In this document: in pieces, positions 52,256-64,000 of the stretch
Numbering within the stretch: position 1 is the stretch's first letter
Layout: the number at the start of each line of letters is the position of its first letter
Origin: Rapana venosa
Taxonomy: Eukaryota > Mollusca > Gastropoda > Neogastropoda > Muricidae
NCBI GenBank assembly: GCA_028751875.1
Contig: CM054151.1
Coordinates: forward strand, 40,206,923 to 40,270,922
Reading direction: 5' to 3'
Length of the DNA stretch: 64,000 nucleotides
The notes under the pieces: model-generated
What the model was told of the DNA's origin: nothing
The model's input: only the letters and a program-made list of their open reading frames with translations
Databases searched by the model: none
Made by a program: the position numbers and the translations under genes

Positions 52256-53580
52256 ACAGCAGCTGAATAGCTTAAGCAATGCTGCAACAGCACTTGATCT
52301 TAAGGTTAATCTGAATAAGAGTGATATTGTTGTATTCAGAAAAGGTGGTTATTTAGCTGCTCACGAAAAATGGCTGTTCAATGGAAAAGTCATGCCTGTG
52401 ATTAATGTATATAAATATCTAGGAATCTGTTTTTCTACAAAGCTTAGTTTCATAACTGCATATAAAGATCTGGCAAGTCGAGGTAAAAGAAGCTTGTTAA
52501 TTGTTTTGAAAAAAATACGATTATTGAATAATAATGCTTTTGACTTGTTCAGTAAGATATTTGATGCAAAAATACAACCCACTGTGTTATATGGCGCAGA
52601 AATTTGGGGACTGGATGCAGCTGTAACACATTGTGAATTAGTACACCTCTTTGCTTTAAAGCAGTTTTTAGGCTTAGATAGACGTACACCTAATGATCTT
52701 GTTTATAGTGAAACCAATAGATCTCTCTGTTAATGCTGCTGTAAGATGCATTAGATATTGGATTAAGATTCTGCATATGGATGAGTGCAGGTTACCTTTT
52801 AAGTCTTACATTTTACAAGATGCTTTATGATCTAGATGTCAAGGGGAAAAGCACCTGGGCTTCACAAATACATACCTGTTTATGTAAACTTGGCTTTGGG
52901 TTTGTTTGGCTCAATCAAGGTGTCGGAAATTGTAGAGAGTTTATCAACGTTTTCAGGCAAAGACTGATTGACTGCTGTTGGCAGCAGTGGAGTGGTCATA
53001 TACAAAACAGTGAAAGATTTCAAATGTACAGACAATTTATAGGTTCACATGATGTCAAACCTTATGTAAAGCTTGATATGGACATACATTTGAAAAGAAT
53101 TATGTTTAAGTTTAGACTTGGTGTATCAGACATAAATTAAATGTTCTTAAATTTAGATATATATAGAACATGATGATGATGACCTCAGGTTGCTATGCCC
53201 ATTATGTAAGCAAACAGTGGAAGATGAAGTTCATTTTGTGCTGTCCTGTCAAGTATTAGAAAATGTAAGACAGAATTACATTCCGGTTAAGTATAGTAGA
53301 CAACCTAATTTATTTAGATTCTGTCTACTCATGGCATCTAGTCACCCTGAGATTGTGCGCAGCCTTGCTTTATATTTGTGTAAATCCTTTAGAATAAGAG
53401 ATGTCTTGGTTTTTTAAGTCATATTTTTTGGAACTGATTTTTATTGTGGTGGTTGTGGGTATATAGTAACACTTTTTTTGTGTGTTACTTATTTTTCTCA
53501 CTAAAATACTAAGCAGTTTGGCAACCCCCCTTCATGTATGGGTCAATGGCCTTTTTGTGAATAAATCTTTCGAGTTCGAG
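52256..53580 (+). mobile_element. LINE RT C-terminal half with 3' UTR, 5'-truncated
   Basis: Begins after the RT catalytic site: DLKVNLNKSDIVVFRKGG, VYKYLGICFSTKLSF, PTVLYGAEIWGL. The C-terminal region then has LGFGFVW and the knuckle LLCPLCKQTVEDEVHFVLSC, ending CKSFRIRDVLVF. Two or three frame breaks. The 3' UTR ends GAATAAATCTTTCGAGTTCG. Confidence 0.82.
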
Positions 53581-53658
53581 TTCTGTCTTCACTCTTGATC
53601 TCTTGTTTGTCTGTCTCTATGCCTTTGTCCAAATGCCCCTGTCCGTCTCTATCTCTGT

Positions 53659-53660
53659 CT

Positions 53661-53711
<51 letters not shown>
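53659..53711. repeat. Poly(C) and (CT)n
   Basis: Ten C followed by about 42 bp of CT. Confidence 0.9.
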
Positions 53712-53713
<2 letters not shown>

Positions 53714-54216
53714 TCCCTGACCTTTCAAAGAGTCGAAGCTACATTTTCATAATGGTTACACTCACATACACTGTGCTAGATTCCCACATACACAAATCAC
53801 AAGTTTCTCGGTTTCAAAATCCAGTGGCATGCGCGGTATGAGCGAAATGTGGTCACGTTTAGCATGAATCAGAATAAACATCCTATTTTGTTGCCATTTC
53901 AATTACAGCTCTTGACTGATAGTGGATAGGGACGTGGCGCAGTGATTAAGACTAAGAATGGGTAAGACTGTTAAGAGATTGGTGGGCGGTTAGGGGAGGA
54001 AAAGGTAGAGGGCAGACTGAGGGAGGGATGAGAAGAAGGTGCTGGCAGACGTTTAAACAATGGGCGTACAGACAATAGTTGTCCAAACTGCTGGCACAGT
54101 GTATTCTCTTTGGGTTGTTTTGTTTTGGGTTTTTTTGAGGTAGGGGGGGGGGGGGGGGGGCTGGTTATTTATTCATTTTAGTGGATTAGTATTACCGTTA
54201 CTTTAACAAACAAGCT

Positions 54217-54349
54217 TTCTTCTTCTTCTTCTTTTTTCTTCTTCTTTTTCTTCTTCTTTTTCTCCTTCTTATCTTCTTCTTTCTTTCTTTCTTTCTTTCT
54301 TTCTTCTTCTTCTTCTTCTTCTTCTTCTTCTTCTTCTTCTTCTTCTTCA
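54217..54349. repeat. (CTT)n trinucleotide-rich tract
   Basis: About 130 bp of CTT and CTTT repeats. The glutamate-rich frame on the - strand is only a reading of this repeat. Confidence 0.93.
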
Positions 54350-55051
54350 TTTATTATATGTCTCCGGCTGGAAGCATTTTCCTGTATGATTATTATAAAT
54401 ACATTCATTTTAAAGGCCCCCCTGCCCCTTCCCTCCCGGAAGAAGATTGTTTACATGTGTTTATGTGGCGGTGCTTATATAAGTATTTGCAGTTGAGAGC
54501 GTGGCATGTACTGTGAGTGATTGTACTGTGAGTGAGCACACAAACAATGGAATGTATAAATGTGTGTGTGTGTGTGTGAGTGAGAGAGAGAGAGAGAGTG
54601 TGTGTTTGCTTGCAAGCAGTAAGAGCAATGTCTCTTCATAACTGAAACAGGAAAACTCTGGCTAAAAGCTACAAACGGCAGTGCCACAGAAGGAGCTTAT
54701 AATACATGCTAGCGGTTCTACCTGTAATAGTAGTAAAATGTGAAAAGTAAAAATAACAACAAAAGATTTTCACTACAGGCAAAGAATGCAGACAGGCTGG
54801 TGTCAGTAGCTGAACTAACCTGTTTCTGTGAGGGGGGGGGGGGGGGGGGCGAGAGAGAGAGAATATTACCGATTTTGTCACAGACCAGGGAAAAAACATT
54901 GGCATTACTGAGATGATCCAAGAAAAACTTGCTTGGTGCCGTGGTGATGTACAGTTCTGCGGGTTGGAAGGAGGGATTCGATTCCCATCTGTAGCTTGTT
55001 GCATTTGACACAATTTTTGCCCAACGCCAGCCCATGAAGTTTAATGGGCAA

Positions 55052-55066
55052 TGAACACACACACAC

Positions 55067-55138
<72 letters not shown>

Positions 55139-55191
55139 CACATGCACGTCGCGCGATCGCGCGCGCGCGCACACACACACACACACGCACG

Positions 55192-55237
<46 letters not shown>
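55052..55237. repeat. (CA)n/(CG)n alternating tract
   Basis: About 185 bp of mostly alternating purine-pyrimidine sequence, with a CGCGCGATCGCGCG palindrome near 55150. Confidence 0.93.
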
Positions 55238-55239
<2 letters not shown>

Positions 55240-55362
55240 ACACCTAGCTCGGGGAAGGGTGGAGGAGGAATGAAAAAAAAATCTATTGTCATCGTGCGCA
55301 TAACACACTGTCGATGTTTTAACTGTGTTTTGTTGTGACGAAAAAGATATGGTATACAGTCG

Positions 55363-55364
<2 letters not shown>

Positions 55365-55433
<69 letters not shown>
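55365..55433. repeat. (GA)n microsatellite
   Basis: About 68 bp of GA. Confidence 0.96.
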
Positions 55434-55435
<2 letters not shown>

Positions 55436-55532
55436 CATGACAAGAATGTGAGCCTAACAAGGGGGAAAAAATGAAACAATGTTATTCAGATTTGTCCTTC
55501 ATATTTGGATTGTTCTTAGGGAGACTGTCTTT

Positions 55533-55541
<9 letters not shown>

Positions 55542-55588
<47 letters not shown>
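55542..55588. repeat. Poly(C) run of 47
   Basis: 47 consecutive C. Confidence 0.95.
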
Positions 55589-55590
<2 letters not shown>

Positions 55591-55965
55591 TCCTTTTCTT
55601 TTTCTTTTCTTTGCTTTCCCGCTGTCGTCGATGTCTGGCCTGTAAGCTAGCAAACCTACAGCAAGTTTGCCCAGCACGACTGTGCACGCTTGAGCTGATA
55701 GGTGAAAGGTAGAATTGGGGATAATATTTCTCAGCCATGGTTACCATACAGATTAACTCTAACCTTCCCTTCTCTCTCTCTCTTTTTTCTTTTCTGTTCT
55801 TTTTTTCTTTCTTCTTTTTTTACTGGCTCTGATTTGGAGTTTTACATAGACTGTAACATGCGAGAAAGTCGTCTACCTGAGCTGTCTTTTTCTCTCTGGC
55901 TCTCTGTCTCTCGTTGTCTGTGTCCCTTTGCGCGCGTGTGTTTGCGCGCGCGTATGTGTGTGTGC

Positions 55966-55999
<34 letters not shown>

Positions 56000-56001
<2 letters not shown>

Positions 56002-56820
56002 TTCGGATTCGGAATGTTTATTCATGTAAAGGCCATTGCCCCTAATGAAGGGGTAGAGTACACAGGTAATATTAATGAAATCACTCGACATACACACACA
56101 TTAACAAACTTAACTAAGTCAGCACTGATCGTAATTTGAATGCCTTATATAAGTAGATCGATACATTTCGGACAATATTTTCGTTCATAGATGACAAAAG
56201 TAAACACAGACGAAACTGGCAAGGGTATTTGTAAAATTTCAATGGTATATACCGTGCTCTTAGCTTACTGAGAATAGGGCAACACAACATGAAATGTATT
56301 TCATCCTCATTTCCAGTTTTACACAATGGACAAGTCAAATCCAATTCAGAATATGTTTTGTAGCGATTTTGGTGTGTACTAATTTCTGAAATGCCAAATC
56401 TAAACCTGGTCATAATAAATTTCAAATGTTTGTCTAGATCCATTTTCAGATATGTTTTCCTGTCATGAACACCGCAAAAAGTTCTATAGATGCTAAACCT
56501 CTCACTGTTGTTAACGTGGAAGTCCCATTCTTGCCATCTGCATAAGATCAATCTTTCTTTTAAACTGGTATAAAAACTCTTTAACATTTTGAACACCTCC
56601 ATTTTCCCATACATACCCAAAACCATTTTCATATAATCTACAACGAATATTTGATACCCAGTTTCTTTTGCCTCTTACATCCAACTCATATAGCATTTTA
56701 TAAGCTTTCTTTGGTAATCTAACATCTTCCATCACTACTAATTTTAACCAATAACGAATACAGCGTATAACAGAGTTGATATAAATAGGATATCTGTTTG
56801 TTTCACCATAAACGAAGTCA
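56000..56820 (-). mobile_element. LINE C-terminal half with 3' UTR, 5'-truncated
   Basis: The - strand encodes DVRLPKKAYKMLYELDVRGK, NGFGYVW, then MDLDKHLKFIMTRFRFGISE and the knuckle LTCPLCKTGNEDEIHFMLCC, ending YKAFKLRSVLT. One frame break near 56540. Its 3' end (GGCCTTTACATGAATAAACA) matches that of the LINE at 52256-53580, so both belong to one family. Confidence 0.83.
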
Positions 56821-57357
56821 TTTGGGGTTCGAGAGAGAGAGAGAGAGACATAGAGAGAAGGGAGGAGGGAGGGGGGGAGAGAGAGAGAGAGAGAGATTTA
56901 ATTTGATTTCCATTTCTCAGCAAAGTAACGCATAACGCGCTGTCATGACACTTTAAGTAGGAAGGGAGGGAAAGGGTTATAGATGGAGTAAGGGTGATCA
57001 TAAAACTAAAAGTAAAGTGATGACAGGCTTTTAAATGCCATTATTTTAGTAGGTGCTTGACATACACAACCCAAAGCGCAGGCCAAGCCTCGAGTTCCTG
57101 CGTGGGTTCTGCATACGTGTGTGTCTGTAGCTTTACCTAAGTGTGATTGTCCCGTGTTCGTGCCAGCTCGTGTGCGTATGAGCATGAACAAACAAATTTG
57201 CTTACAGTTACACCTGCGATACGAGCATATTTTGCTAGTCTTGAGATAGAAAATGCTTAGCAGTGTATGTGCTCACGTGCACGTGCGCGCGCGCATGTGT
57301 ATTGCGTCCATGCGTGCATGCATGCGTGTGTTTGTGTGCCACTGTGCATGCGCGCGC

Positions 57358-57401
<44 letters not shown>

Positions 57402-58769
57402 TTTGACAAACAAAATTTGCCTCAGTGTTAATGTACGTATTAGTGTCAATCCATGTAATTATGGGCATGAATGAGTGTGTGCTGATGCATGTTTGTGTGT
57501 TTGAGTGTTTTGGTAGGGAAAAATGCTTGGTGTAATGAAATTTGTACATGAGTGCGCATTGACAAACAAAATTGAAAACAGAGATTAGAAAGAACAGGGA
57601 AATGAAACATTGTAGAACAGAATCAGATAAAATGAAATGAGCGCATTTATAACGAAATGGTTGCAAAAGAAACGAGTGGAAGCGACGAGTAAACAACTCC
57701 AATGAATTAATCATAGGAATGGATAAAGATAGGCAGCAAACAATCGGCTGAATTCAAGCATTTGGCACTTGAAAAAAAACATTAAAAAAACTAACAACAC
57801 ATACACATAGCATGTAGGGAGGGGCACCAAAATGTATTCATGGAAAGGTGTGTGTGTGGTGTAAAGTTTCCATAGCAGCACGTTCTATCAGACCTCACCT
57901 TAGCAGTTGGACCAACCCTGTGGGTACCCAAAGAAATGCCATTGCTTCCAAGGAATGGGGGGAAAAAATAAATGCAATGTTAGGGGAGCTTTGGCAAGTA
58001 GCCAAAATAATACTCCCCGGAGAGGTTGCAATGTAAAGGCACTGCAAAACAGCTAACTCCCCAGGTATTTTTTCTTCCTTCTCTTTTGACGAAATTTGAT
58101 TCATTTGCTCTGTCGCTTTGCACCTTTTTGTCAGCACGAAGGCATAGCTTGAGCCCCCTTGTTTTGTGTGTGTTTGTTTGTTTGTTTTTTATCGCCCCCC
58201 TTTTACATTGAATAAAGCATTTACTTGTGAATAGGTATTTCTGATGTGTGCTAGGTCATTGTCGTTTGTTTTCTTGTTTTTTTGTTGTTGCTTAGGGAGT
58301 GTTTTTTAATATAGAGTTTTGGTTTTGGGAATTTCTGGTGAACTATGCATACAGTCCACCTCTTTAAAGAAAATGATCAAGAATTTAAAAGAAGCCATTA
58401 AGAATGAAACTTTTTGATATATCATCGTCGGCTTGTGAAAAAAAAGTGTGTGCGCGCGCGCGCACGTGAGCGAGCGTTGATCACAAAGTTGTCTGCACAA
58501 AAACAATTTATATCAATTTCACATCAGTAATAAGTATTGTTCACAGAGTGGCATGCTAAGTGTCAGTGTCAGCTAATAAAAACAAAACGAAACAGAACCA
58601 ACAAAGAATTCATAGAAGAAAAAAGCCCGCGGTAAAAACCTGTCCATATATTTTTTTTCTTTTCTCGAGGAAAATGTGAGAAAAATTAATTTCCACAGAT
58701 TGTTTCATATTTCAGTGAAATGACTGTCTGGCTGTCTGTCTATCTTTCTGTCTGTCTGTCTCTCTCTGT

Positions 58770-58793
58770 CACACACACACACACACACACACA

Positions 58794-58828
<35 letters not shown>

Positions 58829-58848
58829 GCGCGCGCGCACGCACACAT

Positions 58849-58890
<42 letters not shown>
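58770..58890. repeat. (CA)n-(CACG)n-(CG)n tract followed by (GA)n
   Basis: Eighty bp of unbroken purine-pyrimidine alternation (58770-58849) with a CG-rich core, then about 40 bp of GA. Confidence 0.93.
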
Positions 58891-58892
<2 letters not shown>

Positions 58893-59740
58893 TGTGTAGT
58901 TATATTCCCTAACGATAAACTATCACATCGCCCTTTTGTCGCAGAAATGGAAATTCATATCCCTTTGACACGTTGTGGTCTTTTGCTGCACACCCTAATA
59001 TTAGCAATAACTGTTTAACGCTAACTTTCAGCCAATAAAGCGACAAGGAAGGGGAGGGGACACAGAGTGGGGACACACACACACACACACACACACTCAC
59101 CAGTTAGGTAAGTGTGGGTTAGGAGAGTGAAGGGTATGACTGACGAGGTGGAAAAATAAGCGTGTTAGATCAGGTGTATGCTGCTATGGTGACCAAGGAC
59201 TGCAACGGTTTTGTCCCATGACGTATCCGATCACACAACCCCAAGCTTTGTAGGCTTAAAAAAAAAAGGGACAAAAAGACCGATTAATTTTTTTTTTAAA
59301 CCGGTTTAATGGTTAGAGGCAAAACAGCAGACAGACATTAATTAATTAAGATAATGATCTGTTTGGAAATGTATATTTTTTTCATGAAAAAGGTTATTGT
59401 CGGTAAGTGGTGAAATAGATACATGGATTTAAAAAAAAAAGAAAGAGAAGGAAGAGAAATTAAAAATATATTTGGGTCATTTGTGAAAGAAGAGCAAAGC
59501 GCGTGCACACACACACACACACACACTCGCGCGCGCAGTGTGTGTGTGAGAGAGAGAGTTTTGCTCTCTTCTTTCGTGGAAAATTTTCAAGCTCTGTATG
59601 TAAGCCTATAGGGCTATAGTTGTAATATATGGATTTTCGTGGGTACACGCTCACAGACTATGTGTTTGTCTCTCTGTCAGCTTCTCCCTCCGTTATACTC
59701 ATGTCTACCCACTTACCTACCTCCCACCTCCCCTACAGGG

Positions 59741-59788
<48 letters not shown>

Positions 59789-60738
59789 GACAGACAGAGA
59801 GACAGAGACAGACAGAGAGAGAGACGCTGGTTAGGAGAGCGTGGTCCCGTCTTACTAAAAAAAAAAAAAAAAAAAGTGTCGTAGTTTAGGGGTAGGTGGT
59901 GGAAATTAGGAGGAAACGTATACTACAAAGCAGTCACGTAAGAGCATGAACGTGATTGAAACGTCGGATTACGGTTAAAACGGAACAACAAACAAGCAAC
60001 GAACAACAACAGCAACAAAATCGAATGTAAATTTATACTTCTATCATTTTTACGAGCCTCAGTGGAGCTTTTCTCGAATACTATCAAGAATAATGAAAAC
60101 AAAGATGAGAAACACGGGGAAGGGAGGTGGGGGGCGAGAAAAAAACGAAGCACAAAAGAAAGGCAGCCAATCCCGAAAGAAAATATCCTGTAACCCAGTA
60201 ACTCTTATGTCCGACACAAGTGACATAAAATATTGTAAAAACTTCACTGTTGAATGTATTCATCCTCTCCTTTATTTAGTGAGTCAGCAGCTTTTGTTCA
60301 AAATTTATGATCAGTCTTCTCCCCTTCTTGACTTTCCTGATAAACTTCTCTTTCCTTTTTTGTGTTTTTTTTGGTTTTGTTTTTAGGGGAGGGAGAGAGG
60401 AGGGATGCATGGCATAAAGTTTGCTTATTTGTTTGTGTTTTATTTCATTTCGTGAATAGGTATGATAGAAATGGGTGAGAAGGGGGTCGTAGTGCGGTAT
60501 CGAGTTTCCTGTTCCGCTTTCTTTTTTTTCCCCCTTTTTAAAAATTCATTCTTTCTTTTTTTTAAGTAAGTTTTTTATAGTCCTATACTGATTCTTTGTG
60601 CATAACAGTGGGATTGTTTGTTTTGTTTTTGTTTACGTATATCATACCTGCGTATATTTATTGTTGCTTGTCTCCGGGTTTTAAAAAAAATTTAAATACA
60701 GGACAGTACAGTTATATCTGTCTCTTTGTGCCTCACAC

Positions 60739-60857
<119 letters not shown>

Positions 60858-61034
60858 GCACACACAATGTTGCCTGGATAACTTGGATGTCATTGGGTTC
60901 AGTTTTAAAAGTTACCAGTTTCATCCCCTGTTCCCTCCCACAAAGATCCAGTTAATATTTTTCACTGTTTACAGTCGGCATACCAGCTTAGAGAAAATCT
61001 GACAGATCCTCACCCACCCACCCCCTTGTTTTTT

Positions 61035-61069
<35 letters not shown>

Positions 61070-61149
61070 ATGTATACCAATGTGTTTTTATTTGTTTCGA
61101 TAAGATAATCTATCTTGTTGACCTAGTGTGTGTGTACGCATGTGCTTGT

Positions 61150-61173
61150 GTAAGTGAGTGAGTGAGTGAGTGA

Positions 61174-61256
<83 letters not shown>

Positions 61257-61275
61257 GGAGGGAGGGAGGGAGGGA
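61150..61275. repeat. (GAGT)n-(GT)n-(GA)n-(GGGA)n compound microsatellite
   Basis: About 125 bp in which four different repeat units follow one another. Confidence 0.93.
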
Positions 61276-61279
61276 GACG

Positions 61280-62789
61280 TCGCTGGTGTTGATTTAATTT
61301 AATCATTGTTACTCGCAAAATACTTTAATAGCCTATATGTAGTAAACTGATAAACTTGCCATTCCAAAGAAGGATTCGGACAAGCTTGAGACAGCGGAAA
61401 AGTGAAAGAGAGAACGCATGTGTATTTATGTCATTCGTTCTGAGTGCTAATCAGATATGATAGAACGTATTTTCAATAGTAAGCTGCAAAATGATAATTA
61501 ACATCCGCATAGCTGATTTATTTATTGCATTGTATTTGATTTGTCTCCTGTTTTGTATAGAGTGTTTATCAAACGTCTTTTATACGTCTTTTGATACGTT
61601 TATCAAACGTATATATATCTGTGTGTGTTGTATTATGTTGATTTGTCTCCTAATACCTTGTTTTCGTGCTGTATTGTATCGCTGTCTCATAAAAGATGGA
61701 TATTGGACGTTGAAAACGTAGTTGCTGCTTCTGTTGCTTTGGTGATATATCCTGAGACCCTGAGTTACCAGAATAATTGGTGTGCTGTTGCTGCTGCTGA
61801 TTCATACTGCCAACTGTTACTTTACTGGCATACTCCGAAAATTTGACATTTTCCTTCCTTTGAAATGTGTTGCAGACCGTAAAAGTAGATTGCTGACAGA
61901 GAAGTGGGGATGGGATAGGGGGGGGGGGGGGGGGGGGGGTGGAACTGTCATTGGCGCCGGTCATTAAAGGGAGAGCTCAAGCGTCAGGCTTGGGGTCGAC
62001 AAATCAGATAAGCACGCCGTCAGCAGCAGGCCACAGCCATGTCAATACATTGCCTCTGCGCTTTTGTCGCTGTAGCACTTGGGGGGGGGGGGGGGGGGGG
62101 GGGGGGGGAGGGGAGGAGGAGGAGATGTTTGGAAGCAAAAAGGCTCTGGAAGAAGAAAAAACCTTAACTGGAAGAAGATGAGAACCTTTCATTTTCTTTG
62201 GAGGAGGGGGGGGGGGGGGGGGGGGGAGGTGGTAAAATTGATGGATCTGAGATCTGGTCTTATACTGTTCTCACTTCTTCTGATAGAACCAAATGTTCTT
62301 GTTGTTGAATCATCTGACCTATTTTAGAGACGCGCCGCGCGGAGACTGGCTGGTATTTTAAAACATTAAATCTCGGATGACATCACTTTCAGATCGAAAA
62401 CAATAATGATACACACACTGATAGTGTCTGTCGTCTTCAATGGTGTTCAAAACATAAACGCACTCGCAAACCTACCCCCCCCCCCCCCCCCCTAAAAAAG
62501 ACAACAACCCGAAAATCCATGCACACACACAAAGTCACCAAACATTTGAAATGAGATCCTGTTCCAAGATTCAGTGCACTTCTCTAAAACAAACAAACAA
62601 AAAACGTATCAGAAATGATTGGAGTTGCCTGAATTGAAATCTAGGCAACTTATCAATACATTTTGAGGACAGTCACAATAATGAAAAATCAGAAGGCGTT
62701 CATAGTTTGTTGGCAGATTGCCTGGCCATACAAAGACCCCTTTGCCTGCAGAATACTCAGGTCCTAGGGGGGAACATGAGTTGACAAGC

Positions 62790-62844
<55 letters not shown>

Positions 62845-63010
62845 GGGGCTTGATCATTGTAGTATTTGTACACTCACATAATGCCGAAGAAGATAGGAGT
62901 ATATGAAGATTGTGGAAACATTGAATTTAATAGATTTAAGAAAGGCGGGGTTGTGGGTGGGGTTGCAGTCCATGGGGTAGGGACCGATTATGTAGAGACC
63001 ATGAAGTAAG
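61280..63010. other. No exon recognised; several poly(G) runs
   Basis: Poly(G) at about 61920-61939, 62081-62108 (28 G) and 62205-62226, poly(C) at 62474-62492, and (GA)n-poly(G) at 62792-62847. No conserved frame. Confidence 0.6.
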
Positions 63011-63011
63011 A

Positions 63012-64000
63012 TAAATAATCTATCTATCTATCTATCTATCTGTCCCGTAGTCTGACGACCGTGGGGGCACCCTCAAAGACTCAGCAACCAGTTCCCTCCA
63101 TTCCTCTCTCTGTTCTGCCTTTCTCTGGGTTTTGTTGAGTTCTAGGCCTGTCCATTCACTGATGTTATCCTCCCAGCTCTTCCTTGGTCTGCCTCTTCTT
63201 CTTCTTCCTTGGACAGTGCCTTGCAAAACTGTCTTTGTAATTCCTTGGGATCTTGTGACATGCCCATACCACTTAAGTTTACGCTTTTTCACGATCGTTA
63301 GAAGCTTCTCATAGGGTCCAATGGTTTGCTGGATTCTGTTATGCACGCTTTCGTTGCTTATGTGGTCTTTGTAGGAGATGCCAAGGAGTCTCCGAAAGCA
63401 TCTCATCTCCACTGCCTGTACTCTTCTCTCCAAATCTGCAGTCAGGGTCCATGATTTCAAGGCATACAGAAATATGGATATGACAAGGGAGCGCATTAGT
63501 CTGATCTTGGAGATAAGTGAGATATTTCTTATATCTCCAGATGGTGTTTAGTTTGACAAAGCTGTTATTGTCTGTGCAGTCCTGCATACTACTTCTGGCT
63601 TGGATCCTGGTCAGATACAATGGCTCCCAGGTACTTGAAGCTTTGAACTGTTTCCGCTTCTGGTCATTAACCCTGATATCAGTGCTAATGCCGTTGGTGT
63701 TATTAGTCATCAGTTTGGTCTTTCTGCATTGATTTCCATGCGTATGTTTTGGAGGCCTTATCCAAGTGTTCTGTTAGGCTGGCAAGCTCTTTTTCTGATC
63801 CTGCTATTCCATCAATGTCATCTGCGAAGCGGAGGTTTGTGATCGTTCTGCCACCAATGCTGACTGATCCTTCATGATGTTCAGTGCATCAGCCATGATT
63901 CTCTCAAGGAAGATGTTGAAAAGAGTGGGTGAGAGTAGACAGCCCTGCCTTACTCCAACTGTTCGAAACCATTCTCCAATGTTGTTGTTGTAGTACACTG
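63012..64000 (-). mobile_element. RTE-clade LINE, degraded, cut by the window edge
   Basis: The - strand gives VGVRQGCLLSPTLFNIFLER (RT motif) near 63900, then, after frame breaks, ADLERRVQAVEMRCFRRLLG, LKWYGHVTRS and GRRRRGRPRKSWEDNISEW, the same C-terminal layout as the RTE at 25515-26339. A (GATA)n tail lies at 63019-63041. The 5' part runs beyond the window. Confidence 0.83.

Larger units (their letters stand above)
53715..55990. other. Presumed intron, microsatellite-rich, no exon recognised
   Basis: A tRNA-like A-box fragment (GTGGCGCAGTGATTAAGACT, 53934-53953), (CTT)n at about 54217-54349, poly(G) at 54145 and 54831, (CA)n/(CG)n at 55052-55237, (GA)n at 55365-55433 and poly(C)47 at 55542-55588. 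No zinc-finger coding exon was found. Confidence 0.6.

Noticed and set aside
54178..54408. Glutamate/lysine-rich frame on the - strand
   Set aside because: Translation of a (CTT)n tract.

Overview
This is an animal genomic window, probably from a mollusc or another lophotrochozoan. It has long introns with GT-AG boundaries. Microsatellites and poly(G)/poly(C) runs are dense. Non-LTR retrotransposons of several clades and tRNA- and 5S-derived SINEs are common. The species call is inference from repeat style and gene content; nothing here fixes the species. A run of exactly 500 N (41001-41500) is an assembly gap.

Three real genes can be supported. (1) SPCS1, signal peptidase complex subunit 1, lies on the + strand; three coding exons are seen at 5461-8180 and the short first exon was not found. 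(2) LRRC23, a leucine-rich-repeat protein of the ciliary/flagellar radial spoke, lies on the - strand with seven coding exons from 27598 down to 15973. It is complete at both ends, but exon 5 carries a one-base frameshift. A consensus RFX X-box sits 58 bp upstream of its ATG. SPCS1 and LRRC23 converge tail to tail. (3) A large 5' coding exon on the + strand (50683-52004) looks like the N-terminus of the castor zinc-finger factor CASZ1. Its zinc-finger exons are not in the window.

Layout. 1-3000: a rearranged LINE with an inverted 5' part. 3000-8200: repeats and SPCS1. 8200-15970: the convergent 3' flanks, including a possible alternative last exon of LRRC23 at 11834-11878. 15973-27600: LRRC23, whose introns carry tRNA-SINEs, one 5S-SINE, an I-like LINE with an RNase H domain and a truncated RTE element. 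27600-50680: about 23 kb upstream of the castor-like exon with no recognised protein gene. Here short unique islands stand between microsatellites. Several islands hold X-box palindromes, one diverged non-coding block occurs twice 1.96 kb apart, and there is a 36-bp minisatellite. 50683-52004: the castor-like exon, with LINE fragments on both sides. 52010-64000: presumed intron, with LINEs, microsatellites and an RTE element running off the right edge.

No coherent operon-like or novel multi-gene system is visible. The most interesting signals are regulatory (X-boxes and the duplicated element upstream of the castor-like gene) and repeat-evolutionary (two SINE families with different tRNA heads but one 3' tail, chimeric SINEs, a twin-primed LINE, and a minisatellite whose unit resembles acceptor-microexon-donor).
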